A stretch of DNA of 64,000 bases from an uncultured bacterium (GTDB lineage: Bacteria > Bacillota > Clostridia > Christensenellales > HGM11417): NCBI GenBank assembly GCA_905215695.1, contig CAJMQN010000002.1, positions 124,001-188,000 of the forward strand, given 5' to 3'. Positions 1-10,300 of the stretch are shown here, one piece after another (the first letter of the stretch is position 1; every line of letters starts with the position of its first letter). The notes under the pieces were generated by a model. That model was not told the DNA's origin. It was given only the letters and a program-made list of their open reading frames with translations, and ran no database searches. The position numbers and the translations under genes were made by a program.

Positions 1-2062
1 TGTCTGCGGACTGCTTTAACGTCATAAATACAGGGTGATCCGTCGTGTCACCCGCGACCGTGAATTTCAGGGAGAGCGGTTTGCCCGCGAGGAGCATCTT
101 GCCCCCTACTTCGGCATAGCCCGCGAGTTTCAGCTCCTGTTTTGTCTTTTCCCCCGTCTTATCGTAGGGGTACGCCGCTGTCGCCCCCTCGGGATATGCC
201 CAGCTCACTTTGGACATCGGGCGGTGTATCACCTCCGCCAAGCCGTTGGAGAAATAATTCAGGCACAGGCTCGTATCCATAGAATACATGAGTGCGCGGC
301 GGACATGGACGTTTTTCAACTCTTCTTCGCCCGCGTTGATTCCGATATAGCCGTAACCGAGATTGTCAACGAGCACTTTGTCAAGGGTCTTGTCCTTTTC
401 GATGCCCTTCATCGTCTCTACCGTTGCCGAAGGAGCCGCAAAGTGAACTTCTCCCGTCTTGACTGCGTCGAACATCTGATTCGCCACGATCGTCTTATAG
501 CGCATATATTTGATTTTCGCGTTCTTGGAGGTGTCCGTCCCGTCGCCGAGACAGGTATAGAAAAAGGGATTGCGCTCGAAATACACGTTCTTGCCGTCAA
601 AGAAACGGTTTTTGGTCAGATTCTCGGAATTGTTGTCCGCGTCCGTTCCCATATAGACTCCCGCGCCGAGCGGAACGCCGTTCACCTTCTGCAGAACCTT
701 GGTCATATAGTTGTAATCGTGGGACTTGAAACCGAAACTCACAGGTTTCTTATCGTCGTAACCCTTCACGCCGGGCGCGTTGAAGGAGGTGTAGTCCACA
801 TCGACGGCTTCCTCTTCGCCCTTCGGAATATAATTTTCAAATTCCGTCCCCGTCGCATCCGAATAGTAGTGCATGGGCGCGACCGTGAAGCAGAGATTCC
901 ACTTCGCCTTGGGGTCCTGTCCCTTGATCTTTACGCTCAAGACGTCATAACCCGGGTACTTCGTCGTTCCGATGAAGTCCGCGCCGTCTTTTACCGTGAT
1001 GCCGGAAACCGTTTCCGTCAGGGTGTCGGCGTTCTCAAACCACTTACTCTTCTCCTCCGCCGCGAAAATCGCACGGATTTTGGAGGCGGTTACATAATAG
1101 TTGGCAACCGTCGCAAGGTCGTTATTGTCCTCGATGTACTTCCGGTACGCGGCTTCGATTGCCTGCTCCCGCGAAATCTCCACTCCGTCATATTTGCCGA
1201 GGTCATAGACATATTTGCCTTCGGAATCCTTAATCTTTTCGCCCGCGGCGTCCGTCTTGGGGAAAATCATGCCCTCGAGGATATAAAACGCCTGATAGGG
1301 ATACTGCACATTGTAATCCTGATAGCTGTCCTGCGCCGTCTTGAAGTCGCTGTCAAGCTCCGCGCGGAAGGTCTCTTTGGTAACCGCGATATCCGCTTTT
1401 GCCTGCTTCATTGAGTCGGAATCGTCCTCTTTGACTTCAAAGATACTGTCGTCATAATCTTTGAGTCCGTTGTTGGTCGCCTCGATCCAAAGTTCCTCGT
1501 TGCGCTCGATCATGATGTTGACTCGCTCTTCCGCTTTCGCCACGAAGGTCTGCTCAAAGTCCTCGTCGGTCTGGTCGGTCGTTTGCAGCCGATACTCGGA
1601 CAATCCTATGATGTCCGTCGAGTACAGCGTCGAAGACCCCGTATAGATCGGGTCGAGATAGACGTACATGTTGAAGAGAACGTCCTTGATCGTCAGTTCG
1701 GTGCCGTCGCTGAATTTGATTCCTTTTTTGATGACGATCTGATACTCTGTCTCGCCCTCGCCGCTGTTCGGGGTGAATTTTTCCGCATAGTCGAGCGCGA
1801 CGACGGGTTCCTCCGTGCCGTAGGCAAGCTCCGCATTCTTGGTCGTGCCCATCATGCTGATTTGGGTCATACCGATGACTTCCGCGTCGTTGCCCGAAGT
1901 GTAGAAGAAGGGCGAAAATACGCCGTCCATTTCGAGAACAGCGACCGAGAGCGGATCCCATTCGGAATCGTACTTGCGGACGTTTCCGCCGCAGCCGAAC
2001 GCGCTCAGCCCAAGGGCAAACGCGAGCAACATGCAGAGCAGTTTCTTAAAGTGCAGTTTCAT
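1..2062 (-). CDS. Family-5 ABC solute-binding lipoprotein, C-terminus beyond window
   Basis: Translating the minus strand from the ATG at 2062 gives about 687 codons with no stop before the window edge, so the C-terminus is missing. The N-terminus is a lipoprotein signal with the lipobox cysteine at residue 24 (AFGC). The mature part has landmarks of the SBP_bac_5 (oligopeptide/dipeptide/nickel-binding) family: a KKGIKFSDGTELTIKDV segment, and later an HVRRALMYSMD segment typical of the second lobe. The protein is long for the family because of an acidic, Lys/Glu-rich insert after the first lobe. In an ABC importer this lipoprotein captures peptides or small ligands outside the membrane. Its ATG overlaps the stop of the preceding lipoprotein by one base (TGATG), implying translational coupling. 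It is the last visible gene of the S8 protease/LRR operon, so peptide capture is the most sensible role; the ligand is inferred. Permease and ATPase genes would lie to the left. Confidence 0.88.
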   Translation of the reverse strand, partial: MKLHFKKLLCMLLAFALGLSAFGCGGNVRKYDSEWDPLSVAVLEMDGVFSPFFYTSGNDAEVIGMTQISMMGTTKNAELAYGTEEPVVALDYAEKFTPNSGEGETEYQIVIKKGIKFSDGTELTIKDVLFNMYVYLDPIYTGSSTLYSTDIIGLSEYRLQTTDQTDEDFEQTFVAKAEERVNIMIERNEELWIEATNNGLKDYDDSIFEVKEDDSDSMKQAKADIAVTKETFRAELDSDFKTAQDSYQDYNVQYPYQAFYILEGMIFPKTDAAGEKIKDSEGKYVYDLGKYDGVEISREQAIEAAYRKYIEDNNDLATVANYYVTASKIRAIFAAEEKSKWFENADTLTETVSGITVKDGADFIGTTKYPGYDVLSVKIKGQDPKAKWNLCFTVAPMHYYSDATGTEFENYIPKGEEEAVDVDYTSFNAPGVKGYDDKKPVSFGFKSHDYNYMTKVLQKVNGVPLGAGVYMGTDADNNSENLTKNRFFDGKNVYFERNPFFYTCLGDGTDTSKNAKIKYMRYKTIVANQMFDAVKTGEVHFAAPSATVETMKGIEKDKTLDKVLVDNLGYGYIGINAGEEELKNVHVRRALMYSMDTSLCLNYFSNGLAEVIHRPMSKVSWAYPEGATAAYPYDKTGEKTKQELKLAGYAEVGGKMLLAGKPLSLKFTVAGDTTDHPVFMTLKQSAD

Positions 2063-3294
2063 CAGATAACCTCCATGGTAACGGTAATTTCTTCCTGGTT
2101 CGCGTCAATCTCCGATGTTTCGGAGACTTTCCCGAACAGTTTTTCACAGTAGATTTCATTTTCGGGCACCGTGCTCTTGCGTTTCACGTTCACACTGCCC
2201 CGGAAAGTACAATTTTCTATGACCGTATTTCCCTCGATTTTTCCCGCGAGCAAGCCGACATAGATGTCCGTGCCCCTCAGCCCAAGCTCCACGTTTACCG
2301 TGATGTCGAGGATCAGATCCTTGATCGTCGCGTCTTGCAGAACGCCTATCATGCCGTAGGCATATTCCGTTGCGCCCACTACGCGCTGCTGCTGGATGTT
2401 CAGAACCGCGCCGCTAACGGTGTGCCCGTTCCCGAGAATCGTGCCGCTGTAGGACGCGATATAGTTGAAGAGTTCACCTTCAGAAAATTCGACGTCGTTC
2501 ATGAGAATCATGTTCGCCCCGGAACGAAGCGCGGTTTTAAATTCGGAGGCGTTCGTCACCGCCGCAAAATCGCCTTCCATCCACTTGGTATAGATGTCGA
2601 TATTCCTTTTGCCGGTCGCGGGATCGACGATACCCGGGTGCGGCTGACCGAATACGAAGGGAATCGTGCATTCGGGATCGGCAAAATAGCCGATCAGACT
2701 ATACCCCTCCTTCTCGGGGGGCAGGTTGGGTTTCTCCACGATTCCGCCGTCCTCTACATAGACAAGAAGGGTCTCGTCGCCCCCGTGAATCGTGTAGGAA
2801 CACTTTTCCACCCAGTCCGCGTAGAGCGTCAGCGTGTAGGTTAAAATTCCATTCTCTTCGGTGATAACCACCTGATCCTTGATGTAATCCCAATCCGAAT
2901 CGAAACGCATGACCTGAAAATCCCAGTAGTCCCCGTACTCATACACGCCGGGTTCCACTTCCGTCTGCACGCCGTTTTCGTCGGTCTCATAGACAGGCTC
3001 TTTGACGGTGGTGCGGAAGGGCGTCCAGCCGAGCAAAGTATAACCGTACCGAATCGGTTCGGGCAACTTGTTCGGCAGCTGTCCCGGCTTTATCAGATAG
3101 GATTTGTTCTGATAGTAATTGCGCCGCACTTCGTAATTGCCGATTTTCCCGCCCTCGCAGTCGTAGGCGACAACATGGTTGTAGCCTTCCCGACGGATTT
3201 GGTCGTCCGAATCCTCGGAGACGCACCCCGCCAGCCCAAGCGATAACACGGTAACAAGCCCCAGAAGTACGATGAACTTAAATCTGCGTTTCAT
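2062..3294 (-). CDS. Lipoprotein with InlB-type B-repeats and GLUG-like C-terminus
   Basis: A 410-residue predicted lipoprotein (lipobox LAGC, Cys24). Residues about 40-150 and 160-235 hold two or three Listeria-Bacteroides (InlB B-type) repeats, recognisable by GYTLLGW and by 'LYADW' and 'IYTKW' strand endings. The C-terminal 170 residues have a beta-helix look, with a GLUG-like motif (YVGLLAGKIEG) followed by an ENCTFRG strand. Such domains occur in surface adhesins and extracellular binding proteins; no catalytic motif is visible. The gene lies between the zinc-ribbon gene and the solute-binding protein and overlaps the latter by one base. The cell-surface location is well supported, the ligand unknown. 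Confidence 0.85.
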   Translation of the reverse strand: MKRRFKFIVLLGLVTVLSLGLAGCVSEDSDDQIRREGYNHVVAYDCEGGKIGNYEVRRNYYQNKSYLIKPGQLPNKLPEPIRYGYTLLGWTPFRTTVKEPVYETDENGVQTEVEPGVYEYGDYWDFQVMRFDSDWDYIKDQVVITEENGILTYTLTLYADWVEKCSYTIHGGDETLLVYVEDGGIVEKPNLPPEKEGYSLIGYFADPECTIPFVFGQPHPGIVDPATGKRNIDIYTKWMEGDFAAVTNASEFKTALRSGANMILMNDVEFSEGELFNYIASYSGTILGNGHTVSGAVLNIQQQRVVGATEYAYGMIGVLQDATIKDLILDITVNVELGLRGTDIYVGLLAGKIEGNTVIENCTFRGSVNVKRKSTVPENEIYCEKLFGKVSETSEIDANQEEITVTMEVI

Positions 3295-3351
3295 ATCTCT
3301 GTCGGTTACTCCAAACTTCTTTTGATTGCGATTACATACTCTCCGCTTCCC

Positions 3352-3579
3352 TTACAGGGAGTTTCGGAGAAAAATGGCAAGGATCAGAACAGCTGCGATT
3401 CCGATACAGATGCCGTAAACGACCTTGCGCACCTTTCCGATGCGGGCAGGGTCCTTTTCGCGGTATCCGAGGGGCGTCAGCGTTCCGTGGCAGAACGGAC
3501 ATTCCGTCATATGATCGAGAACTTCCTTCCCGCAGGAAGGACAGTTCACGATATGCCTCTGCATTCCTTTTTTCTTCAT
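3352..3579 (-). CDS. Small zinc-ribbon membrane protein
   Basis: A 75-residue protein with two CxxC pairs near the N-terminus (CPSCGKEV and CPFCHG), which form a zinc-ribbon-like knuckle. A basic linker and one transmembrane helix (about residues 50-70, GICIGIAAVLILAIFL) follow. An AAGGA ribosome-binding sequence sits just upstream of the ATG. It is expected to be a tail-anchored membrane protein with a cytoplasmic zinc ribbon. Similar zinc-ribbon plus TM proteins are widespread and mostly of unknown function. It is co-oriented with the flanking surface lipoproteins; gaps of about 60 nt on both sides suggest the same operon. No specific function is assigned. Confidence 0.7.
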   Translation of the reverse strand: MKKKGMQRHIVNCPSCGKEVLDHMTECPFCHGTLTPLGYREKDPARIGKVRKVVYGICIGIAAVLILAIFLRNSL

Positions 3580-3600
3580 CTGTCCTTATCGGCGGATTCC

Positions 3601-3625
3601 GAGCGCCCGAAGCTTTCGGACGCTC
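3601..3625. repeat. Strong intergenic hairpin without minus-strand U-tract
   Basis: An 11-bp inverted repeat (GAGCGCCCGAA / TTCGGACGCTC) with a 3-nt loop sits in the 62-nt gap between the 1238-residue LRR gene and the zinc-ribbon gene. In the operon direction (minus) no U-run follows, so a classical terminator is unlikely. A processing or mRNA-stability element is an inference. On the plus strand TTTTC follows, but no plus-strand gene ends here. Confidence 0.55.
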
Positions 3626-3641
3626 TTTTCCGCCCTTTTGG

Positions 3642-6600
3642 TTATTCTTTGAAAGGGTCGAGTTTCTTCCACTGCGCGTCCGCCCTATAATCGTCAAACA
3701 GATCCGCACGCAGGACAAATTTCACACCGTTTTCAAAGGCGTTATAATTGTTCAGCTTGCACATCGTCTCGCCCATCAGATAGAAGGTCGCGCTCTTCAC
3801 GTAATCGAATGCATAGTTATCGATGGTCGGGGACGCGGAAATGGTGACCTTTTGAAGCTTGTCCTGATATTTGAACGCCGCATTCGAAATCAGTTCGAGA
3901 CCTGCGGGAATGACGACCGAAGTCAGTTTTCCGTAACTTGCGCTGTTCGCGTTAAACGCCTCTTTCCCGAGGGTCGTCAGCGTTTCCGGCAGAATGAGGT
4001 CGCCCTCGAGAGGAACTTTTTTAAACGCCTTTCCCCCGATTTCTACGAGCTTTGAGGGCAGGTTCACAGACGCGAGTTTGGTACAGCCCTCAAATACGGA
4101 ATCCGCAATTTTCGTAAGGGAATCATTCAAAACGACCTTGAGAATCGAGGAGTTTCCGTAAAATGCGGAGGCGCCGATATCCTTCACTTTGGAAAGGTCA
4201 ACAACCTTTTCCGTTTCGCCCGCAGTCACGAGAGCGGAACAATTATAGAACATGGACGGCGCGATTTCAAAGTTTTCGGGGAGCAGAACCTTGGTGAACT
4301 TGCATCCCTTGAAGGTGTTTTTCGTCAAAATCTCGCCCGACTCATTTTTGTCGAGCACCACGCCCGAAAGGTCGATGACATTCTCCGCCGCGCTTCCGCT
4401 CACACCGAAGGTCATCAGTTTGGTACAGTTTTCAAACGCACCCGCGCTCGCGCCGCCGACAAAGCGGACTCCCTCTTTCACATAGACCGCTTCAATTGCA
4501 GTACAGCCCCTAAACGCGCCGTCGGCAATGCTGTCTATCGTAGAAAGGTTGATTCCCGTCGCATCCCCTGCGGAATTCACATTCACGAGAGAGGTACAGC
4601 CGTAGAAGATATTCGCGGGCAACGCCGTGTGTTCGCCCAGCTTGACCGTCACAATGGAAGTACACCCGTTAAACATGTTTTCGGTGAGTTCATCAAACAG
4701 GGACAGATCGATTACGTTTTCGATTTCACCAATCTGCTTGAGATTGGTCATCCCAGCAAAGGAAGCGGGATAGACCGAACCAAAAACCATGCTGGACGCC
4801 TTCGCTCCCATGAGCGCGTCTGGCGCAAACTCGGTTACTTTTGAAAGGTCAAAAACATTTTCTGTGCTTCCGAATGTTACGATTTCCGAACTCTCGAATA
4901 CAGAATTCCCGATAGATTTCACACCGGGCGCCACAATCTTTGTAAAGCCGCTGCTGCGGAACACCGTGTCCGCAAGAGCCGTTACCGTCTCGGGAAGGGT
5001 GAGCGTAAGCCCGGAGCCGAAACCCCAGAATGCGGACGCACCGATTGTCGCCAGCTTCGAACCCTCGGCAATCGTGAACGCCGTCACTTCATCGAGATAT
5101 GCAAACGCATAGGTGCCGATTTCGGTCACGGACGCAGGGAGCGAAATGCTCGTGAATCCGTTGCCCGACGTCTCGAACGCGTAGTCGGTGATGCTCGTCA
5201 CGCCGTCCTCAATGACGAGCACGCTTGCGGATTCCGCTCTCGTCCCCATGTTCTCGAACTTGTAGAACGCGCCATTGCTTTTTGTTCCGCCGCCGATTGT
5301 CTGAACCGAGGAGGGAATAATGATCTTGACTGCGGGAGAATACAGATTGCAAGCCGATTCGCTTCCCACTGATTCTGCCGCGGGACGTGAAAACGCGTTC
5401 GCTCCGATCGTCACGGTGCCCGCCGCAATGCGGAACTCTTCAAGTCCCGATTCGGGGATATCGTTGGGCATGGTTCCCTTCCAAAGAATCTGACGTTTGA
5501 GAACCGTTCCGTCGGACGAATAGAGTGCGCCGTTTAATATTTTCTCGTCCTCACCCGCCGCCGCGGACAGGTCAATTTGGGCGCCCGCTTTGAACGCGTT
5601 TTCGTACACCATTTCCGCTTTCGCCGAAAGGGTCGCCGAGGAGATTGCTGTATTCTCAAACGCACGGCTGCCGATCATTCTCACCCCGGATAAATCCACG
5701 TTGGCGAGCGCGGTACAGTTCAGGAAAGATTTGTAACCGATGACCGAAGCGTTGCCGAGATCGATATTCTTCAGATTCGCACAGCCCTCAAACGCATTCG
5801 CGAGGACAATAAAGGGCAAATCGCCGGGCACTGTGACATCCGTCAAGGAAGTACAGCCCTCAAAAGCACGGTCGCCGATGGCTCTGAGGAACATGGGAAG
5901 CGTGACTTTGGTCACGGAAGTATTGTTTTTGAAAGGACTTGTAAAGTTAGTGTTCGACAGATTCTGCGCGCTGAGCACCATACTGTCTCCGATTTGATTG
6001 ATGATGTAAGTTCCCACGACAGAGGGGACAATCACTTCGCTCGGGAGCGTATCCTGCGCGCCGATTGCCTTCAGCTTGCCGCTGGTCTGCGTCCAGGTGA
6101 TGCCCGGCGTCGCATAGTTGGCGATAACCGCGGGAGAGTTAAATGCCGGGAGATTGTTAATCTTCCCCGTCTTCGTATAAGTGCCGTCGTCATTTTTAGT
6201 CAGAGCGACAACTGTGGCGGAATCCGGTTTCATACGGAAGTACCACCCCGCGAAATTCGGGTCGTCGATTGCTTCCATGGTAAAGCCCGTGCGCAAAACC
6301 TCGCGCACCGTCGTCCCATCGGGCGTGATGACGGTAAGATTTACCCAAGCGTCCTCATCCTTTTCAAACACCGCATACACCGTTTTGCCGTTGTCGGGCA
6401 TGACAGTCGCGTCGTCCGGCGCAATGACTGCGGGTTCGTCCGTGTTGTCGGGATCGTCAAAGGACCAGCCCATGAAGGTGTAACCTTCGACAGAGGGTTG
6501 TGCGATTTCCGCGAGCGCATCGATGATTTTGCTCCCGACCGCGATGCGTTGGGATTCGATCGGCTCGGCATCCCCCACGTCAAAGGTCAAAGTCGCCTTG

Positions 6601-7358
6601 TCCGTCCACTTCGCAACGAGGGTCAATGCACCGGTCATGGTCAGCGCGTCCGGTATTTCGGAGCCGTCCGACATCGTCCAGCCCTCGAAAATCGAATCAC
6701 CCTTCGTCGGCAGGGCAAGCTCGCCGAGGTCCTCTATAAACGCTTTGACGTTCATGCCGTGTGCAACAGCGTGCACGTTGCCCGCAAGCGTTCCGCCCTC
6801 GCCCGGGTCCAATTTGAGCTGATAGGAGGTCTTGGACCACTGCGCATAGAGAACCCGAACCTCTTCGGTCATCTTGTCCGTGGACTGCGCCGTAAAGGGC
6901 ACCCCGTCCGGCGTATAGGACCAACCGATGAGCGTGTAGCCTTCCCGAGCGGGCGCACACTCCCCTTCCATGGGAAGCACGTCGAAGAGTTTGGCGTCGT
7001 ATTCGACGGAGAGAACATTCTTCTCCCCCTTCGTGCCGCCGTTCTCCAAGAGAACCACGTCGTACTTCATGTTATTCCACTTCGCGTACAGAGTCAGGTT
7101 CTCGGAGGGCATTTTGCTCCAAGAGGTAAACGCCGACGAAAGTCCGGAATCCGAATACCATCCCCCGAATTCTGCATGCGCCTTTTCGGGCGCCTTCGGT
7201 TCCGCCATCGCCTCTCCCGCGACAAATGCCGCCTCGGGAAGCGCCGTTCCTCCGTTGGTCTCGAACGTCACCTTCAGCGTGCCGCCGCACCCGGACAGTG
7301 CGCCAAGGCAGAGCGCCGCGACCAAAAAGAGAAACAAGAATTTCTTCATCTTTTTCAT
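3642..7358 (-). CDS. Giant lipoprotein: InlB B-repeats plus BspA-type LRRs
   Basis: A 1238-residue predicted lipoprotein (LSGC, Cys24) with an excellent ribosome-binding site (AAGGAGG) before the ATG. Residues about 28-330 contain four InlB B-type repeats (FGGWYSD, LIGWSYT, FEGWTMS, FMGWSFD, each ending near 'YAKW' or 'VAKW'). From about residue 400 to 1215 there is an array of BspA/LRR_5-type leucine-rich repeats of about 23 residues, for example FEGCTSLTDVTVP and FYGCTSLVNV. No enzymatic domain or C-terminal anchor is visible; the protein would be held by its lipid. BspA-type LRR proteins are known from oral and gut bacteria and Trichomonas and bind host or bacterial surface ligands. The gene is part of the S8 protease operon and paralogous to its upstream neighbour. 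The exact ligand is unknown. Confidence 0.92.
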   Translation of the reverse strand: MKKMKKFLFLFLVAALCLGALSGCGGTLKVTFETNGGTALPEAAFVAGEAMAEPKAPEKAHAEFGGWYSDSGLSSAFTSWSKMPSENLTLYAKWNNMKYDVVLLENGGTKGEKNVLSVEYDAKLFDVLPMEGECAPAREGYTLIGWSYTPDGVPFTAQSTDKMTEEVRVLYAQWSKTSYQLKLDPGEGGTLAGNVHAVAHGMNVKAFIEDLGELALPTKGDSIFEGWTMSDGSEIPDALTMTGALTLVAKWTDKATLTFDVGDAEPIESQRIAVGSKIIDALAEIAQPSVEGYTFMGWSFDDPDNTDEPAVIAPDDATVMPDNGKTVYAVFEKDEDAWVNLTVITPDGTTVREVLRTGFTMEAIDDPNFAGWYFRMKPDSATVVALTKNDDGTYTKTGKINNLPAFNSPAVIANYATPGITWTQTSGKLKAIGAQDTLPSEVIVPSVVGTYIINQIGDSMVLSAQNLSNTNFTSPFKNNTSVTKVTLPMFLRAIGDRAFEGCTSLTDVTVPGDLPFIVLANAFEGCANLKNIDLGNASVIGYKSFLNCTALANVDLSGVRMIGSRAFENTAISSATLSAKAEMVYENAFKAGAQIDLSAAAGEDEKILNGALYSSDGTVLKRQILWKGTMPNDIPESGLEEFRIAAGTVTIGANAFSRPAAESVGSESACNLYSPAVKIIIPSSVQTIGGGTKSNGAFYKFENMGTRAESASVLVIEDGVTSITDYAFETSGNGFTSISLPASVTEIGTYAFAYLDEVTAFTIAEGSKLATIGASAFWGFGSGLTLTLPETVTALADTVFRSSGFTKIVAPGVKSIGNSVFESSEIVTFGSTENVFDLSKVTEFAPDALMGAKASSMVFGSVYPASFAGMTNLKQIGEIENVIDLSLFDELTENMFNGCTSIVTVKLGEHTALPANIFYGCTSLVNVNSAGDATGINLSTIDSIADGAFRGCTAIEAVYVKEGVRFVGGASAGAFENCTKLMTFGVSGSAAENVIDLSGVVLDKNESGEILTKNTFKGCKFTKVLLPENFEIAPSMFYNCSALVTAGETEKVVDLSKVKDIGASAFYGNSSILKVVLNDSLTKIADSVFEGCTKLASVNLPSKLVEIGGKAFKKVPLEGDLILPETLTTLGKEAFNANSASYGKLTSVVIPAGLELISNAAFKYQDKLQKVTISASPTIDNYAFDYVKSATFYLMGETMCKLNNYNAFENGVKFVLRADLFDDYRADAQWKKLDPFKE

Positions 7359-7387
7359 AGGATAACCTCCTTAAATTGTATCAAAAG

Positions 7388-10300
7388 TTATTCGGCGATG
7401 GCTTTGACATATTCGGCAAAGCCGCTTGACTTCCAATTGGAATTGTTCCTGTAGAATTCCACACTGTCCGCGGGAACGTAGATCGCAAAACCCGCGCCCA
7501 CCGAACTGAAACAATTTCCGCCGAGACGCGGAGCATCGTTCTCGTTCTCGATTGCGGTATGGATGGTCACGCTTGTGAGCTTGGAACAGCCGCGGAAGGT
7601 TGCAACGCCGATCGCTTTCAGTTTTGTACCGAAAGTTACGCTTCGGATTGCAGTCTGCTGGAACACCGTCGCGCCGATTTCCGTGAGCTCGTCGGGCAGA
7701 ATCACCTCTCCCTCGGTCTCGCTGTTGAAGGTCGCAAGATTGGTACACCCGAGGAACACGCCGTTCGGGAGCGACGTAAAGGCAAATTCGAATTTCGCGC
7801 TCTTAATATTTTTGCAGTCGGAGAAGAGACTTCCGCCGATTGCGGTCGCATTGCTCCCGACGCGCACTTCGCCCGCCTTGGAGCTGTTTACTTTGGAGAG
7901 AACCGTACAGCCGCCGAACACACGGTATCCGTATTCCGTCACCGTCTCGGGAAGTTGGACTTCCGTCAGCGAGAGACAGTCCGCAAACGCATAATCGCCC
8001 ACATATTCGAGACTTGAACCGCCGCAGACAATCTTTTGGAGACCGCTCTTGTAAAACGCCTGTTTTTCAATCCGTTTGACCGACAGAGGCAAGGATATTT
8101 CCTTGAGCGACGCGCACTGCGTAAAGGAATATGCCGCAATGATTTCTATCGCGCTCCCCTCTTCAAAGGTGACCCGCTCGAGACCGGAGTTATAGAATAC
8201 CCCATAGTAGGCGACCGTGCTCGAACCCACTTGGAAGCTCTTGACGCTTGATGGTATTTCGATGGATTTCAGAGCAGTACAGCCGCTGAACGCCCCCTCG
8301 AGGATTGTCTCAACGCGCGGCAGATTCGTACTCGCGAGGTTCGTACAGCCGAAGAACATTGTCTTGGGCAGTTCACTGTAGGTATTCGTCGAAAGAACTT
8401 CCCCGGTTTCCTCGTCCGTCACGGTTTCGGTGCGGACGAAGTTCAGGTTGTCCCCGAACACGACGCTCACGAGACCTGTACAGCCGTAGAACATATCGCT
8501 TGCGTATTTGCCGAGTTTGACGACAGAAGCCGCGGGACGGAAATCCACCGTTTTTATGGAAGTGCAGAGACGGAAGATTCCGCTTCCGTCAAGCATTTCC
8601 AAACTTTTGGGCATGACGAGCGTGCCTTCTATGTTGCTGTTGATTTTGGACAGGCTCGTGCACTCTGAAAACGCGTAGGTCTTGAAGGTCTTTACCGTGT
8701 CAGGGAGATTGATTTCCTTGAGCGAAGCGCACTTTTGGAAACAGCGTTCGGGAATCAAAGTCAACGTGCTGTTTGCGCCGAAGAGTACGCGCTCCAGCGC
8801 CGAACATTCCGCAAAGGAGTAGCGACCGAGCGCGGTGACGGAGTCGGGAATCGAAATTTCGCGAAGAGAGGTACAGGACGAAAACATGTGCTCGCCGAGC
8901 GTTTTCAATCCATTTGCCAGCGTCACGCTTCTCAAACTCACACAGCCGTGGAACATCGCGCTCCCGTAACCGCCCTCTTTGCCGTAGCGAAGAATGGAGG
9001 AAGGTACGCTCACGCTCTCCAGCGCGGTGTTCATCGAAAACGCGCCCTCCTCGTAATGCGTCGTCGTCGATATACTTGAGTCCTTCGGGAAGAACGAGCG
9101 AAGTGATTCGGTTGAGCATGCTGAATGACGCGACACCCACGCTCTCCAAATCCGAAGTGCCCGCTTTTGCACCCCCCGTATAGGTCTCGAAGGTCAGCGT
9201 TTCCGCGTTGGTACAGCCGTAGAAGGTGTAATCGCCCACGGAGGTCACCTCTTTGGCAATCTCGATGGAGGTCAACCCGGTACAGCCGTAGAATGCGTAT
9301 GCACCGATTTCCTTGAGGGAGGAGGTGACTCTTCCGCTGACGCCCGAGTTATAGAAGGCGTATTCGCCCACCGAGGTCACTGTTGCGGGAAGGTCGAGTT
9401 TCAGCGAACGACAGCCGCGGAACATGCCCTCTCCGATGTGCGTCATGGTTGCGGGAAGGGTTACCGTCTCAAGCGCGGAACAGCCCGCAAACACATTTCT
9501 GCCCACCGTTGTCAACGTCGAAGGCAGTACGACCGTTTCGAGAGAGGAACAGTTATAGAAAGCATAGTTGCCGAGCTCCGTCAGCCCCTCGGAAAGAGTG
9601 ACGGACAGGAGCTTGTCACAGCCGTTAAAGGCGTTTGCGCCGATGGATACCACTTTTCCGCCGAAGGTCACGCTCTTGAGCTTGTCGCACCCCCGGAAAC
9701 AATCGACCGGAATTTCACGCACGCCGGCGGGAAGAACGACCGTTTCAAGATTTATACAGTTTGAAAATGCGCCGATGCCGATTTCCGTCACCGAATCCGC
9801 AATCACAGCGTTGACGAGAGACTCGTCGTCCGCAAATTCGTTGTCCTCAATCTTTGTCTTGCCGTTGCCGACGGGCACGGAAATTTTTGCGTACAGCGTC
9901 AGATTGAAGTTGACGGGCGAGGAGAAATTGTACATCGTTCCGTCCTCGCGCATCCAGCCCGAAAAACCTTCCGCGGCAAAGCCCGGGTCTGCTACAGGCG
10001 TGTAGCGATCGACAAGCACCTCTCTATATACCGTATCCCCGGTCATGAAGGTCACAACAAATTTCCGGGAATCCTCTTCCCATCCCGCATAGAGCTTGAG
10101 GGATGCGGTCACCGCCGAGGTCGAAAAGTCAAACGGCTCCGTACACGCTTCGTCCTTGAACCAACCCGCGAAGAGACTCCCCGCGCGGCTCGGATTTGCG
10201 GGGCGCAATACGGAAAGATCCGTTCCCTCGGTATAGCGCACGGACGGAATTCCCGGCGCGCTCTTCTCGTCGAAACGAATGGTATAGACGCTCGCGATGC

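Noticed and set aside
3601..3625. Intrinsic terminator in the surface-protein operon
   Set aside because: The hairpin is strong, but no U-run follows on the transcribed (minus) strand.
5994..7454. Long open frames on the plus strand opposite the LRR genes (here about 486 codons; others near 12139-13773 and 16849-17319)
   Set aside because: They are antisense shadows of repeat-rich, GC-biased genes. They have Arg/His-rich composition, no family motifs and no ribosome-binding sites; the minus-strand proteins have clear domains.
9040..9060. Programmed +1 frameshift in the LRR lipoprotein gene
   Set aside because: An SD-like sequence is present, but there is no slippery codon with stop as in prfB, and another nearby gene shows the same kind of one-base gain. 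Sequencing error or mutation is more economical.
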